A model generated the notes under the pieces. That model did no database searches. It saw only the letters and a list, made by a program, of their open reading frames with translations, and had not been told where the DNA came from. 64,000 nt of DNA from Geobacteraceae bacterium (GTDB lineage: Bacteria; Desulfobacterota; Desulfuromonadia; Geobacterales; Geobacteraceae): contig JARKPN010000101.1 in assembly GCA_029975275.1 (NCBI GenBank), forward strand, positions 104,050 to 168,049, read 5' to 3'. The translations under genes and the position numbers were made by a program. Of this stretch, positions 37,511 through 46,810 are shown piece by piece. How positions within the stretch are numbered: the stretch's first letter is position 1; each line of letters opens with the position of its first letter.

Positions 37511-38191
37511 ATGAAAACCATTCTTGTGATTGAAGACGAGCGGGACCTGCTGGACCTGATCAGCTTCAACCTGGAGAGAGAGGGCTACCGGGTGATCACC
37601 GCCCTGGACGGCACCACGGGCCTGGAAACCGCCCGCTCCGGGTCACCGGACCTGATCATCCTCGATTTGATGCTGCCTGGCATCATGGGGACCGAAATCT
37701 GCAAGATCCTGAGGAAAAACGAAAAGACCTCGAACATTCCCGTCATCATGCTGACCGCGAAGGGTGAAGAAATAGATCGCGTGGTCGGCTTCGAGGTGGG
37801 TGCCGACGATTACGTGGTCAAGCCTTTCTCCAACCGCGAGCTGATGCTGCGGATAAAGGCCGTTCTGCGCCGGGCGGAGCCGGACAAACCGGCGGACAAG
37901 ATCATCAAGGTGGGGGACATAACCATCGACACCGGAAGCCACGTGGTCACCTCGGGAGGGGAAGAGGTGGTTCTCACGACAACCGAATACAAGCTGCTCC
38001 TCAACCTGGCGGAAAGGCTCGGCAGGGTCCAGAACAGGGACCTCCTGCTCAAGAACGTCTGGGGCTACAACTATGTGGGGGACACCCGCACCGTCGACAC
38101 CCATATCACCAGGTTGCGGACCAAGCTCGGTGCGGCCGGCGACCTGATCAAGACCGTGAGGGGATTCGGATACAAGATGGAGGCGTCATGA
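37511..38191 (+). CDS. phoB: Phosphate regulon response regulator PhoB
   Basis: The 226-residue OmpR-family regulator has a receiver domain (phospho-acceptor D52 in LILDLMLPG, acidic pair in IEDERDL, conserved lysine in VVKPFSNREL). Its winged-helix DNA-binding domain starts near residue 130 and ends in NVWGYNYVGDTRTVDTHI and VRGFGYKMEAS. Its place before phoR and the pst genes, with Pho boxes at both promoters, identifies it as PhoB. GAGGAGAG precedes ATG 37511. Its stop overlaps the phoR start by four bases. Confidence 0.96.
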   Translation: MKTILVIEDERDLLDLISFNLEREGYRVITALDGTTGLETARSGSPDLIILDLMLPGIMGTEICKILRKNEKTSNIPVIMLTAKGEEIDRVVGFEVGADDYVVKPFSNRELMLRIKAVLRRAEPDKPADKIIKVGDITIDTGSHVVTSGGEEVVLTTTEYKLLLNLAERLGRVQNRDLLLKNVWGYNYVGDTRTVDTHITRLRTKLGAAGDLIKTVRGFGYKMEAS

Positions 38192-39960
38192 AAGTAAAGA
38201 TCCAATGGAAGCTGATGGCCTCCTACCTGATGCTGGTCCTTCTGATCGGCGCAATCCTTTACGGCTACCTGAGCCATACCCTTGAAAGCAACCTTTTGTC
38301 CGAGGTGAGGGAAAGCCTCCTGAACGAGGCCCGGCTGGTCAAGCTCATGTCAGCCGACGAGATTTCCGACATGAAACGTGACGCGCCTTTCATCGCCCGG
38401 ACCTCCGGCAGGGAGATCAAGGCCCGGGTCAGCATAGTCTCCGCAACCGGTGTGGTGCTGGGAGATTCCGAGCTGACCGATGCCGAGATCCGGGTGCTTG
38501 AAAACCATGCGACAAGACCGGAATTCCGCCAGGCGCTCCAAAGCGGCACAGGCGTGGCGACCCGCTACTCATCCACCCTCGGAACCAACATGCTCTACGT
38601 GGCGCTGCCGTTCCAGACCCGCAACCACGAGTCCGGCGTCGTCCGCCTGGCGCTTCCCCTCTCACACATCGAGGGGGCCGTGTCGGGCCTGCACGCCATC
38701 CTGGGGGCCGCGCTGCTGCTGGCGGTTCTCTGCTCGCTGTTCCTCAGCTACTTCCTGTCGTCCGTTACCTCCCGCCCGCTCCGGAGCATGGCGGCGGCGG
38801 CATCCCGCATAGGGAGAGGGGAATTCGGCTCAAGGATTCATGTGACATCCAGGGACGAGATAGGCGAGTTGGCCGCGGTGATGAACGATATGGCCGGAAA
38901 GATAGAGGGACAGCTGGACCGGATATCCTCCGAGAAAAACAGGCTCGACACCATCCTGCGCGGCATGGGCGAAGGGGTCATCGTCACCGACGACACCGGA
39001 GCGGTCACACTCGCCAACCCCGCCTTCCACTCGCTCTTTTCGCCGGGCAAGGAGATAGAGGGGAAATCCCTCATCGAGATCACGCGGCAGCCCTCCCTGA
39101 TCAATGCCTTGAAAAAGGTGCTGGAGACACGGGAAGAGATCGTGGAGGAGATCGTTGTCCTGGTGCCCGACGAGAAATACCTCTTGACCCACTGGGTGCC
39201 TCTCATGGAGGAAAGCACGCTCCTCGGCGCCGTGGCGGTGTTCCACGACATCACCGACCTGAAGCTGCTGGAAAAGATCCGTCGGGACTTTGTGGCAAAT
39301 GTGTCCCACGAGCTGCGCACCCCGGTATCGGTGATCAAGGGCTATGCCGAAACCCTGCTCAACGAGGGTCGGACCCTTTCACCGGAGAAGGGGGTCCGGT
39401 TCATAGAGATCATTCACAGCCACGCCGAGCGGCTGGGAAATCTCATCAGCGACCTCCTCACCCTCTCCAGCATCGAATCCGGCGTCATTACACTGGAGCC
39501 GGTTCCCACGAGGCTGGACCAGGCCGTAAACCGCGCCATCCCTCTGCTGGAGGGCAAGGTCCGGGGCAAGCAGATGTCGGTGGTGGTCTCCGAAAGCCTC
39601 AGAGACATGCCGCAGGTGCTGGCCGACCCGGGCAAGCTGGAACAGGTGCTCATCAACCTGCTCGACAACGCCGTCAAGTTCACCAATGAGAAAGGGACCG
39701 TAACCGTCTCCGCAGAGGACCTGGGGCAGCAGGTGCGCGTCGACGTGCGCGACACCGGCATAGGCATCCCGTCCGGTGCGCTCCAGCGCATCTTCGAGCG
39801 TTTCTACCGGGTGGACGCGGCAAGAAGCCGGGAGATGGGAGGGACCGGGCTGGGACTTTCCATCGTCAAGCACATCGTGCAGGCCCACGACGGCTCGGTT
39901 TCCGTGGAGAGCGCACCCGGCAAGGGTTCCACCTTCTCCTTTACCCTGAAGAAGGCCTGA
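38188..39960 (+). CDS. phoR: Phosphate regulon sensor kinase PhoR
   Basis: The 590-residue membrane kinase has a first membrane segment at about 9-28, a periplasmic sensor domain (about 30-165), a second segment at about 167-190, HAMP (about 190-243) and PAS (about 255-350). HisKA follows with phospho-histidine H374 in ANVSHELRTPVSVIKGYAET, and HATPase closes with LINLLDNAVKF, RDTGIGIPSG and GGTGLGLSIVKHIV. The large periplasmic domain is longer than in E. coli PhoR, which lacks one, and matches the Gram-positive/delta-proteobacterial form. The gene is coupled to phoB by an ATGA overlap. Confidence 0.95.
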   Translation: MKVKIQWKLMASYLMLVLLIGAILYGYLSHTLESNLLSEVRESLLNEARLVKLMSADEISDMKRDAPFIARTSGREIKARVSIVSATGVVLGDSELTDAEIRVLENHATRPEFRQALQSGTGVATRYSSTLGTNMLYVALPFQTRNHESGVVRLALPLSHIEGAVSGLHAILGAALLLAVLCSLFLSYFLSSVTSRPLRSMAAAASRIGRGEFGSRIHVTSRDEIGELAAVMNDMAGKIEGQLDRISSEKNRLDTILRGMGEGVIVTDDTGAVTLANPAFHSLFSPGKEIEGKSLIEITRQPSLINALKKVLETREEIVEEIVVLVPDEKYLLTHWVPLMEESTLLGAVAVFHDITDLKLLEKIRRDFVANVSHELRTPVSVIKGYAETLLNEGRTLSPEKGVRFIEIIHSHAERLGNLISDLLTLSSIESGVITLEPVPTRLDQAVNRAIPLLEGKVRGKQMSVVVSESLRDMPQVLADPGKLEQVLINLLDNAVKFTNEKGTVTVSAEDLGQQVRVDVRDTGIGIPSGALQRIFERFYRVDAARSREMGGTGLGLSIVKHIVQAHDGSVSVESAPGKGSTFSFTLKKA

Positions 39961-39994
39961 GTTTCAGGCCATATTTTCCTTTATCTTGGCATTA

Positions 39995-40028
39995 CTGTGA
40001 CACAACTGTAACATTCAGCCGGTAATGT
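39995..40028 (+). promoter_or_regulatory. Pho box and -10 element of the pstS promoter
   Basis: CTGTGAC and CTGTAAC, separated by 4 bases (39995-40012), form a near-consensus Pho box. Ten bases later comes TAATGT (40023-40028), the same spacing as at phoB. Confidence 0.85.
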
Positions 40029-40067
40029 GACGACAGTGAGTCCGTCATTTAACCCAAGGAGGAAAAA

Positions 40068-41039
40068 ATGCTTAAAAGAGTTCTCTGTACAGCGGCGCTC
40101 CTGACGATTGCCGCAACCGGCCCGGCATCCGCCCAGGCGCTCAAGGTGGACAAGAAACTGAAGAATTACCAGACGGTCGGCGGCGTGTCGGGCAACCTGA
40201 ACAGCATCGGTTCGGACACCCTCAACAACCTCCTGACCATGTGGGCTGAAGGGTTCCGCAAGAAGTACCCCAACGTCAACGTCCAGATCGAAGGCAAGGG
40301 ATCCAGCACCGCTCCCCCGGCCTTGGTCGCCGGAACCGCACAGCTGGGCCCCATGTCCCGCGAGATGAAAAGCAGCGAGATTGACGCCTTCAAGAAGAAG
40401 TACGGTTACGAGCCGACCAAGGTCGCCGTGGCAATCGACACCATCGCCATCTTTGTCAACAAGGACAACCCGGTCAAGAGCCTGTCCCTGGAACAGGTAG
40501 ACGCAATCTTCTCCAAGAACCGCAAGCGCGGCTACCCAAAAGACATCACCACCTGGGGACAGCTCGGAGTGACCGGCAAGATGGCCAGCCAGCCCATCAG
40601 CCTCTACGGCCGCAACTCCGCTTCCGGCACCTACGGCTTCTTCAAGGAGCATGCCCTTGACAAGGGCGACTACAAGGACATCGTCAAGGAACAGCCCGGA
40701 TCCGCCTCCGTGGTACAGGGCATCACCAAGGACAAGAACGGAATGGGCTACTCCGGCATCGGCTACAGGACTTCGGGCGTAAAGATCCTCGCTCTCTCCG
40801 AGAAAGAAGGCGGCCCCGCCTTCGAGGCGACCTACGAGAACGCCCTCTCCAACAAGTACCCCCTGAGCCGCTTCCTCTACATCTATATCGCCAAGGACCC
40901 GAAAAAGCCGCTTCCCAAGCTGACCGAAGAATTCCTCAAGTTCGCTCTATCCAAGGAAGGCCAGGAGATCGTCGTCAAAGACGGCTTCCTTCCCCTTACC
41001 GCCGAGATGGCTGCCAAGGGCATCAGCGAGCTGAGGTAA
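40068..41039 (+). CDS. pstS: Phosphate-binding periplasmic protein PstS
   Basis: The 323-residue protein has a signal peptide (RVLCTAALLTIAATGPASA, cleavage near residue 24) and no lipobox. Phosphate-binding segments include LNSIGSDTLNNLL, EGKGSSTAPPAL, AQLGPMSREMK and GRNSASGTYGFFKEHAL. The fold is of the PBP2 phosphate-binding type but the N-terminal loop differs from E. coli PstS. AAGGAGG lies seven bases before the ATG. It is first in the pst operon under its own Pho box and is followed by a stem-loop that could raise its level above the membrane subunits. Confidence 0.94.
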   Translation: MLKRVLCTAALLTIAATGPASAQALKVDKKLKNYQTVGGVSGNLNSIGSDTLNNLLTMWAEGFRKKYPNVNVQIEGKGSSTAPPALVAGTAQLGPMSREMKSSEIDAFKKKYGYEPTKVAVAIDTIAIFVNKDNPVKSLSLEQVDAIFSKNRKRGYPKDITTWGQLGVTGKMASQPISLYGRNSASGTYGFFKEHALDKGDYKDIVKEQPGSASVVQGITKDKNGMGYSGIGYRTSGVKILALSEKEGGPAFEATYENALSNKYPLSRFLYIYIAKDPKKPLPKLTEEFLKFALSKEGQEIVVKDGFLPLTAEMAAKGISELR

Positions 41040-41077
41040 CCTGGCCATCAACCTTCGCACCTCAACAAAGCGCGAAA

Positions 41078-41103
41078 GAACGGTCGGGTGAGCCCGGCCG
41101 TTC
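41078..41103 (+). terminator. Stem-loop between pstS and pstC (partial terminator or mRNA stabiliser)
   Basis: An 11-bp stem GAACGGTCGGG/CCCGGCCGTTC (one G-T pair) with loop TGAG lies 38 bases after pstS. No U-tract follows, so it would act as an attenuator or protect the upstream mRNA. Confidence 0.6.
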
Positions 41104-41163
41104 TCGTGTCTTGCGGGTCGGCCGCCGCTTTCGTGAGCAACGAAGTCCAGAGGGAACCGTCAC

Positions 41164-43434
41164 ATGCTATTCAGGAAAAACGATAAGAACACCACCGTTT
41201 CAGACGGCAAGTTCCTGGCAAGGGCAAGGAAGAACGACAGGCTCGCGGCCTGGCTCATAAATACCGGCGGTTTTCTGGTCATACTATCCGTAACCTCCAT
41301 CCTGGTTCTGATAATGAAGGTGGCCATTCCGCTGTTCCTGTCTCCTGAAGCGACCGTAGTTTCCACGATAAAACCCGGGGGGAGCGCACCGACGGGCGAA
41401 ATCAAGGGAATGGGCGTCGACGACGAACTCCGGACCGGCTTTCTCCTGGACGCCTCCGGAACCGTCACCTTCTTCGACCGCCGCACTGGCCGGGAGATAC
41501 ACAAAATAACGATCACCCCTCCCGGGGGAGGGAGTCCCACGATCGCCTCTGCCTCCGACAGCGGCGGCGGCCGCTTCGACATCCTTTGGGACGACGGTTC
41601 CTTCACGGCCATGAAGGTTTCGTTTCGCTCGCAGGAGACCGGCGGATCCGACCAGCCGGCCATACCCGCGGTGGAAACCATGCTGGAGGAAAAGGGAACC
41701 GGCGGCGGACCACGGCCCCTGCTCAGCGTGGCACGGTTTGCCGATGAGAACAGCCCACTGAGGGTCGATCTCCTTCCCGGAAACCGTTTTTCACTTTCGA
41801 AAACCACGGCCACCAGCGACCTGGCCGGAAACGAGACCGTCAGAAAGGTTCGCACTCCCTTCGGCGACGAGGTTCCGGGCAACGTGACCGCCGTGGCGCT
41901 CGACACCGAGGGAGAATATCTCTACGCAGGCACGGATACCGGCCGTCTGCTCCGTTACGACCTGACCGACCCGGAAGCACCGCGTTTGCTGGATTCGGTC
42001 GAGGCGAACACCAACGGACACGCGGTAACCGCCGTCAACCTGGTCCTGGGCGACAACTCGGTGGCCGTGGCCGACGCCGACGGTTCCCTCTCCACCTGGT
42101 TTCCGGTATCAGAGACCGGCCTGGGAAGCGGCAAGACGCTTACGCGCATTCACTCCCTTGCCCGGCATGACGGCGCGGTAACCGTTATTCTTCCCGCGTC
42201 GCGGAGCAAGACCATTTATTCGCTGGACAAGGCCGGAGTCGTCAGCGCGGACCACATGACCTCCGAACGCAGGTTGCTGGAGATGCGTACAGCAAAGCCC
42301 CTGGTCCGCTTCGCCGTCTCGGGAGGAGACAACGGGGCAATAGCCCTTGACGCCGACGGCAACATCACCTTCTGGCACATTGACAATCCCCATCCCGAGG
42401 TCAGCCTGAAAACCCTGTTCGCGCCGGTCTGGTACGAAAGCTACGACAAGCCGGCCTATGTCTGGCAGTCTTCCGCCGCCAGCGACGATTTCGAGCCGAA
42501 ACTGAGCCTGACCCCCCTGATCTTCGGCACTTTGAAGGGGACCGTCTATGCGATGATCTTCGCCGTGCCCCTGGCCCTCCTGGGGGCAATCTACACCAGC
42601 CAGTTCATGGGGGCGAGACTGAAGAAATACGTCAAGCCCGCCATCGAGATCATGGCCGCCATCCCGTCGGTGGTCATCGGTTTCCTTGCCGGACTCTGGC
42701 TGGCGCCCCTGCTGGACAAGGCAATCGTCTCCTTTTTCCTTGCGTTCGCGGTAATCCCCCTCTGCGTCATGCTCTCCATCCTGATCTGGCGGCGCATAGG
42801 CTCCCTTCCCCGGCTGAAGCGGGTTGCACCGGGATGCGAGTTTCTGCTGCTGGTCCCGGCCCTGCTCATCGGCGTATACGTATCCCATGCCCTGGGAGGG
42901 ATACTGGAGGCATCGCTGTTCGCGGGTGACTTAAAACTCTGGCTGTTCAATACCACCGGCGTACGTTCAGACCAGAGGAACTCGATTATCATTGCCTTTG
43001 CCCTCGGCCTGGCCGTCATCCCCCTCATCTTCACCATCGCCGAAGACGCCCTCTCGAATGTGCCCAAAAACCTGTCCGCCGCCTCCCTGGCCATCGGCGC
43101 CAGCCGCTGGCAGACCGCCTGGCGGGTGGTGCTCCCTTCCGCCCTTCCCGGCATCTTCTCGGCAATCATGATCGGTTTCGGCCGGGCCGTGGGCGAGACC
43201 ATGATCGTGCTCATGGCAACCGGCAACACCCCGATCCTCGACTGGAGCATCTTCAACGGGTTCCGCTCCCTCTCGGCCAACATCGCGGTGGAGATCCCCG
43301 AGGCTCCGGTATTCGGCACCCTGTACCGGATACTGTTTCTGTCGGCGGTGCTGCTGTTCGTCTTCACCTTCATCATCAATACCGCAGCCGAGGTCTTGCG
43401 TCAGAAATTCCGCAAGAAATACGGCCGGTTCTGA
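41164..43434 (+). CDS. pstC: Phosphate ABC transporter permease PstC with large extra domain
   Basis: The protein has 756 residues against about 300-320 for normal PstC. One membrane segment (about 38-58) is followed by a 380-residue soluble region (about 60-440) of beta-rich, repetitive sequence resembling a propeller (for example VTAVALDTEGEYLYAGTDTG, VTAVNLVLGDNSVAVADADG, VTVILPASRSKTIYSLDKAG). The true permease comes next, from LSLTPLIFGTLKGTVYAMIF near residue 445 to the end, with the EAA-type loop SLAIGASRWQTAWRVVLP. The extra part would face the periplasm and could gate transport or sense phosphate; that is inference. Confidence 0.92.
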   Translation: MLFRKNDKNTTVSDGKFLARARKNDRLAAWLINTGGFLVILSVTSILVLIMKVAIPLFLSPEATVVSTIKPGGSAPTGEIKGMGVDDELRTGFLLDASGTVTFFDRRTGREIHKITITPPGGGSPTIASASDSGGGRFDILWDDGSFTAMKVSFRSQETGGSDQPAIPAVETMLEEKGTGGGPRPLLSVARFADENSPLRVDLLPGNRFSLSKTTATSDLAGNETVRKVRTPFGDEVPGNVTAVALDTEGEYLYAGTDTGRLLRYDLTDPEAPRLLDSVEANTNGHAVTAVNLVLGDNSVAVADADGSLSTWFPVSETGLGSGKTLTRIHSLARHDGAVTVILPASRSKTIYSLDKAGVVSADHMTSERRLLEMRTAKPLVRFAVSGGDNGAIALDADGNITFWHIDNPHPEVSLKTLFAPVWYESYDKPAYVWQSSAASDDFEPKLSLTPLIFGTLKGTVYAMIFAVPLALLGAIYTSQFMGARLKKYVKPAIEIMAAIPSVVIGFLAGLWLAPLLDKAIVSFFLAFAVIPLCVMLSILIWRRIGSLPRLKRVAPGCEFLLLVPALLIGVYVSHALGGILEASLFAGDLKLWLFNTTGVRSDQRNSIIIAFALGLAVIPLIFTIAEDALSNVPKNLSAASLAIGASRWQTAWRVVLPSALPGIFSAIMIGFGRAVGETMIVLMATGNTPILDWSIFNGFRSLSANIAVEIPEAPVFGTLYRILFLSAVLLFVFTFIINTAAEVLRQKFRKKYGRF

Positions 43435-43451
43435 CAAGGACGGATATCGTT

Positions 43452-45050
43452 ATGGGTAGTTTCCGGAAACAAGGCGAGCCACAGGTCTGGGGAACGGCCG
43501 CGGCCCTCTCCATCACCCTCCTCATGGTCCTGACACTGCTCGGGGTGGTCATGGTAAACGGCCTCGGCTTCTTCTGGCCGTCCGACACCTCCCTGGTCAC
43601 CCTCAAGGACGGGAGCAGGCTCCTGGGAGAGATCACCTCAACGGAGAAGGCGACCGAAAACCACGGCAAACGCATCCAGTTCAAGGTCGGCAACCGTGAC
43701 ATCTACGGCCAGGACTTCCGCTGGGTGGACGCTTCCGAGATCCGGTCCACGGCATATCCGGACGACGCGGTGACACTTGAACGGAAGGAACGGGGCAATT
43801 TTTACGGCTTCCTGAAATCGCTTTCCCTGGACAGGCTCCGGATACCCGCGGGCGGCACCACGTGGGACGACTTCCTGGCTGCCCGTAAATCGGTGGACGC
43901 GTCCCGGGCCAAGCTCAGGAAGAGCGAAAAACGCATGGCCGACCTCAACTCGAACGCCGAACGTCTGCGGCTCAAGGTCCTGAAGCTCTCGTCCGCCGAT
44001 CCCGTCGGCAACCGGGCAGCGATCGACTCGCTCAACGCAAAGAGGGAAAAGCTCCTTGCAGAGTTCAACGCGCGGCTGGAGCGCCTGAACGACGAGAGCG
44101 CCGAGTTGAACAGCCACACCGCGATATTTACCGACGCGTCCGGCGAGGAGAAGGAGATCCCGCTGACCGAGATAGTCCGCTCGTACCGGCCCAACACCAT
44201 GGGCGTGTTCGCCAAGGCCCGGTTCTACGCCGGCAAGATACGGGAGCTGCTGCTCGACGAGCCGCGCGAGTCCAACACCGAGGGGGGGCTGTTCCCGGCC
44301 ATCTTCGGCACGGTCATGATGGTCCTGCTGATGAGCGTGTTCTCCCTCCCCTTCGGGGTGGTCGCGGCCGTCTACCTCAGGGAGTACGCCCGCGAAGGAA
44401 TCCTGGTCAGACTGGTCAGGATCGCCGTCAACAACCTGGCCGGGGTCCCCTCCATCGTCTACGGGGTGTTCGGGCTCGGCTTCTTCGTCTACGGCATCGG
44501 CAGCGGCATCGACCAGCTGTTCTACCCGGAACGGCTCCCCACCCCCACCTTCGGCACCGGCGGGATACTCTGGGCCAGCCTCACCCTGGCGCTCCTGACC
44601 GTGCCGGTGGTGATAGTCTCCACCGAGGAGGGACTGGCCTCCGTGCCCAAGGGGCTCCGCGAGGGCTCCCTTTCACTGGGCGCCACCAAGTTCCAGACCC
44701 TGACCAAGGTGGTCATCCCCATGGCAACCCCCGGCATCATGACCGGCCTGATCCTGGCCATGGCCAGGGCCGCCGGCGAGGTGGCGCCGCTGATGATCGT
44801 CGGCGTGGTCAAGCTGGCCCCGTCCCTCCCCATCGACGGCCACTTCCCGTTCTTCCACATGGACAGGAAGTTCATGCACCTGGGCTTCCACATCTACGAC
44901 GTGGGCTTCCAGTCCCCCAACGTGGAGGCGGCCAAGCCGATGGTGTTCGTAACCACGCTCCTTTTGCTGGCAATCGTCATCGCAGCGTCGAGCACGGCCA
45001 TACACATCAGGAACAAGATGAAGCAGAAATATACCACCAAGGCATTTTGA
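43452..45050 (+). CDS. pstA: Phosphate ABC transporter permease PstA with coiled-coil insert
   Basis: The 532-residue protein is nearly twice the usual PstA length. After the first membrane segment (about 18-40) comes a periplasmic stretch of some 230 residues. It includes a small beta domain ([18 protein letters not shown]) and a long coiled coil at about 138-225 (heptad-like [20 protein letters not shown] and [20 protein letters not shown]). The conserved permease follows from [20 protein letters not shown], with the cytoplasmic loop [19 protein letters not shown]. Its partner PstC is also enlarged. It lies 17 bases after pstC. Confidence 0.92.
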   Translation: MGSFRKQGEPQVWGTAAALSITLLMVLTLLGVVMVNGLGFFWPSDTSLVTLKDGSRLLGEITSTEKATENHGKRIQFKVGNRDIYGQDFRWVDASEIRSTAYPDDAVTLERKERGNFYGFLKSLSLDRLRIPAGGTTWDDFLAARKSVDASRAKLRKSEKRMADLNSNAERLRLKVLKLSSADPVGNRAAIDSLNAKREKLLAEFNARLERLNDESAELNSHTAIFTDASGEEKEIPLTEIVRSYRPNTMGVFAKARFYAGKIRELLLDEPRESNTEGGLFPAIFGTVMMVLLMSVFSLPFGVVAAVYLREYAREGILVRLVRIAVNNLAGVPSIVYGVFGLGFFVYGIGSGIDQLFYPERLPTPTFGTGGILWASLTLALLTVPVVIVSTEEGLASVPKGLREGSLSLGATKFQTLTKVVIPMATPGIMTGLILAMARAAGEVAPLMIVGVVKLAPSLPIDGHFPFFHMDRKFMHLGFHIYDVGFQSPNVEAAKPMVFVTTLLLLAIVIAASSTAIHIRNKMKQKYTTKAF

Positions 45051-45073
45051 GATACGAACGGAGAAAAGAACAT

Positions 45074-45856
45074 ATGCAGTCTGACACCCCACGGAAAATA
45101 TCGGACCCCGTTCTGGAGATTGTCGATCTCAACCTTTACTACGGCGCATCACAGGCACTGAAGGACATTTCCCTGACCATTCCACGAAAAGAGGTAACGG
45201 CCTTCATCGGTCCGTCAGGGTGCGGAAAATCCACCCTGCTCCGCTGCTTCAACCGGATGAACGACCTGCTGGACAACGTCCGCATCGAGGGGAGCATCAA
45301 GCTGGACGGGGAGCAGATCACCGGCCCCGACGTGGACGTCATCAGCCTCAGGCGCCGGGTCGGGATGGTGTTCCAGCAGTCGAACCCGTTTCCCAAGTCC
45401 ATCTACGAGAACATTGTCTACGGGCTCAGAATTGCCGGGGTTAAGGACAAGGCGGTACTCAACGAGACCGTGGAGAAGAGCCTCCGGGGAGCGGCCATCT
45501 GGGACGAGGTCAAGGATCGGCTGCACGACTCGGCCCTGGGGCTCTCGGGAGGCCAGGCCCAGCGCGTCTGCATCGCCCGGGCAATCGCGGTGAACCCCGA
45601 GATCATACTCATGGACGAGCCCTGCTCGGCCCTGGACCCGATTGCCACCGCCAAGATTGAGGAACTCATCAACGAGCTGAAGGAGCAGTACACCGTGGTC
45701 ATCGTCACCCACAACATGCAGCAGGCCGCACGCGTCTCGGACCGTACCGCTTTCCTTTACCTGGGCGAGCTGATAGAATTCGACGAAACTAGGAAGATTT
45801 TCACCAACCCCGAGAACCGGCACACAGAAGACTACATCACCGGAAGATTCGGGTAA
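45074..45856 (+). CDS. pstB: Phosphate ABC transporter ATPase PstB
   Basis: The 260-residue ATPase has Walker [21 protein letters not shown], typical of PstB, then [19 protein letters not shown], signature [19 protein letters not shown] and Walker [14 protein letters not shown]. Start ATG 45074 (MQSDTPRK) has GGAGAAAAG upstream; an in-frame upstream start at 45047 is less likely. It is followed by phoU after about 100 bases. Confidence 0.96.
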   Translation: MQSDTPRKISDPVLEIVDLNLYYGASQALKDISLTIPRKEVTAFIGPSGCGKSTLLRCFNRMNDLLDNVRIEGSIKLDGEQITGPDVDVISLRRRVGMVFQQSNPFPKSIYENIVYGLRIAGVKDKAVLNETVEKSLRGAAIWDEVKDRLHDSALGLSGGQAQRVCIARAIAVNPEIILMDEPCSALDPIATAKIEELINELKEQYTVVIVTHNMQQAARVSDRTAFLYLGELIEFDETRKIFTNPENRHTEDYITGRFG

Positions 45857-45954
45857 CAAAATCGTTTCAAAAACAATAAAATGCAAAGGCAAAACAAACA
45901 CTTTGCATGCTTCGCAAGGCGGTTGACGAAAAATTTATTACATGGGGTTACCAG

Positions 45955-46629
45955 ATGGAACGAGAGCATATAATCAAACAGTACGATGAAGAACTGAACG
46001 AAATCCGCGCCAGGATCCTTGAGATGGGCGGCAAGGTGGAGACGATGATCTCCAATTCCATCAAGGCCCTGGTTGACCGGGACTCGGAGCTGGCGGACCG
46101 CACCCTCCTGTCCGACCACGAGGTGAATCACCTGGAGGTCCTGATCGACGAGAAATGCCTGGAGGTGCTGGCCCGGCGTCAGCCCACGGCCCGCGACCTC
46201 CGCTTCATCACCCTGGCACTGAAGATCGTGACCGACCTGGAGCGGATCGGGGACCAGTGCGGCAGCATATGCAACCGGGTCAAGGAGCTGAACGAGGAGC
46301 CCCCCCTGAAGCCGTACATCGACCTCCCCAGGCTGGCGGAATCCGCCGCCCGCATGGTCAGGGAATCCCTCGACGCCTTTGTGCGCGGCGACGAGGTTCT
46401 CGCCATGCAGGTCTGCGATAACGACCGGTTCGTGGACGACCTTAACATACAGATCCAGCGGGAACTCCTCACCTTCATGATGGAGGACCCCCCTACCATC
46501 ACCCGCGCCCTTAAGCTCAACTATATCTCCAAGTACCTGGAGCGGATCGCCGACCACGCCACCAACGTGGCCGAGATGGTGATTTTCATGGTCAAGGGGA
46601 AGGACATCCGGCACACCAGCGTAAGTTAA
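45955..46629 (+). CDS. phoU: Phosphate transport regulator PhoU
   Basis: The 224-residue protein has two three-helix PhoU domains. Typical segments are RARILEMGGKVETMI, RQPTARDLRFITLALKIVTD with LERIGDQ, and in the second half ITRALKLNYISKYLERIADH with ATNVAEMVIF. PhoU restrains PhoR when phosphate is ample and limits Pst transport. Start ATG 45955 gives the usual length; an earlier frame start would add 16 unrelated residues. A terminator follows at 46696 and ends the operon. Confidence 0.94.
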   Translation: MEREHIIKQYDEELNEIRARILEMGGKVETMISNSIKALVDRDSELADRTLLSDHEVNHLEVLIDEKCLEVLARRQPTARDLRFITLALKIVTDLERIGDQCGSICNRVKELNEEPPLKPYIDLPRLAESAARMVRESLDAFVRGDEVLAMQVCDNDRFVDDLNIQIQRELLTFMMEDPPTITRALKLNYISKYLERIADHATNVAEMVIFMVKGKDIRHTSVS

Positions 46630-46695
46630 TTTCCATTCGGATAGCTTCGGCATGGGCCGGATTGGATCCCTGTTTAATCATTCGTTGAATTTCAC

Positions 46696-46729
46696 GGAGA
46701 CGCCGCGCTTGGGCGTCTCCTGCTTGTTT
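46696..46729 (+). terminator. Intrinsic terminator of the pst-phoU operon
   Basis: The stem GGAGACGCC/GGCGTCTCC with a loop of about 7 bases is followed by TGCTTGTTT, 67 bases after phoU. Confidence 0.65.
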
Positions 46730-46810
46730 ACCGACTCTTTTCTTCTCTGAAACACCGGTGTAACCCTCCCGTGGAATAGTGTGCATAATTTCACGAGAGG
46801 AGTGCACGCC

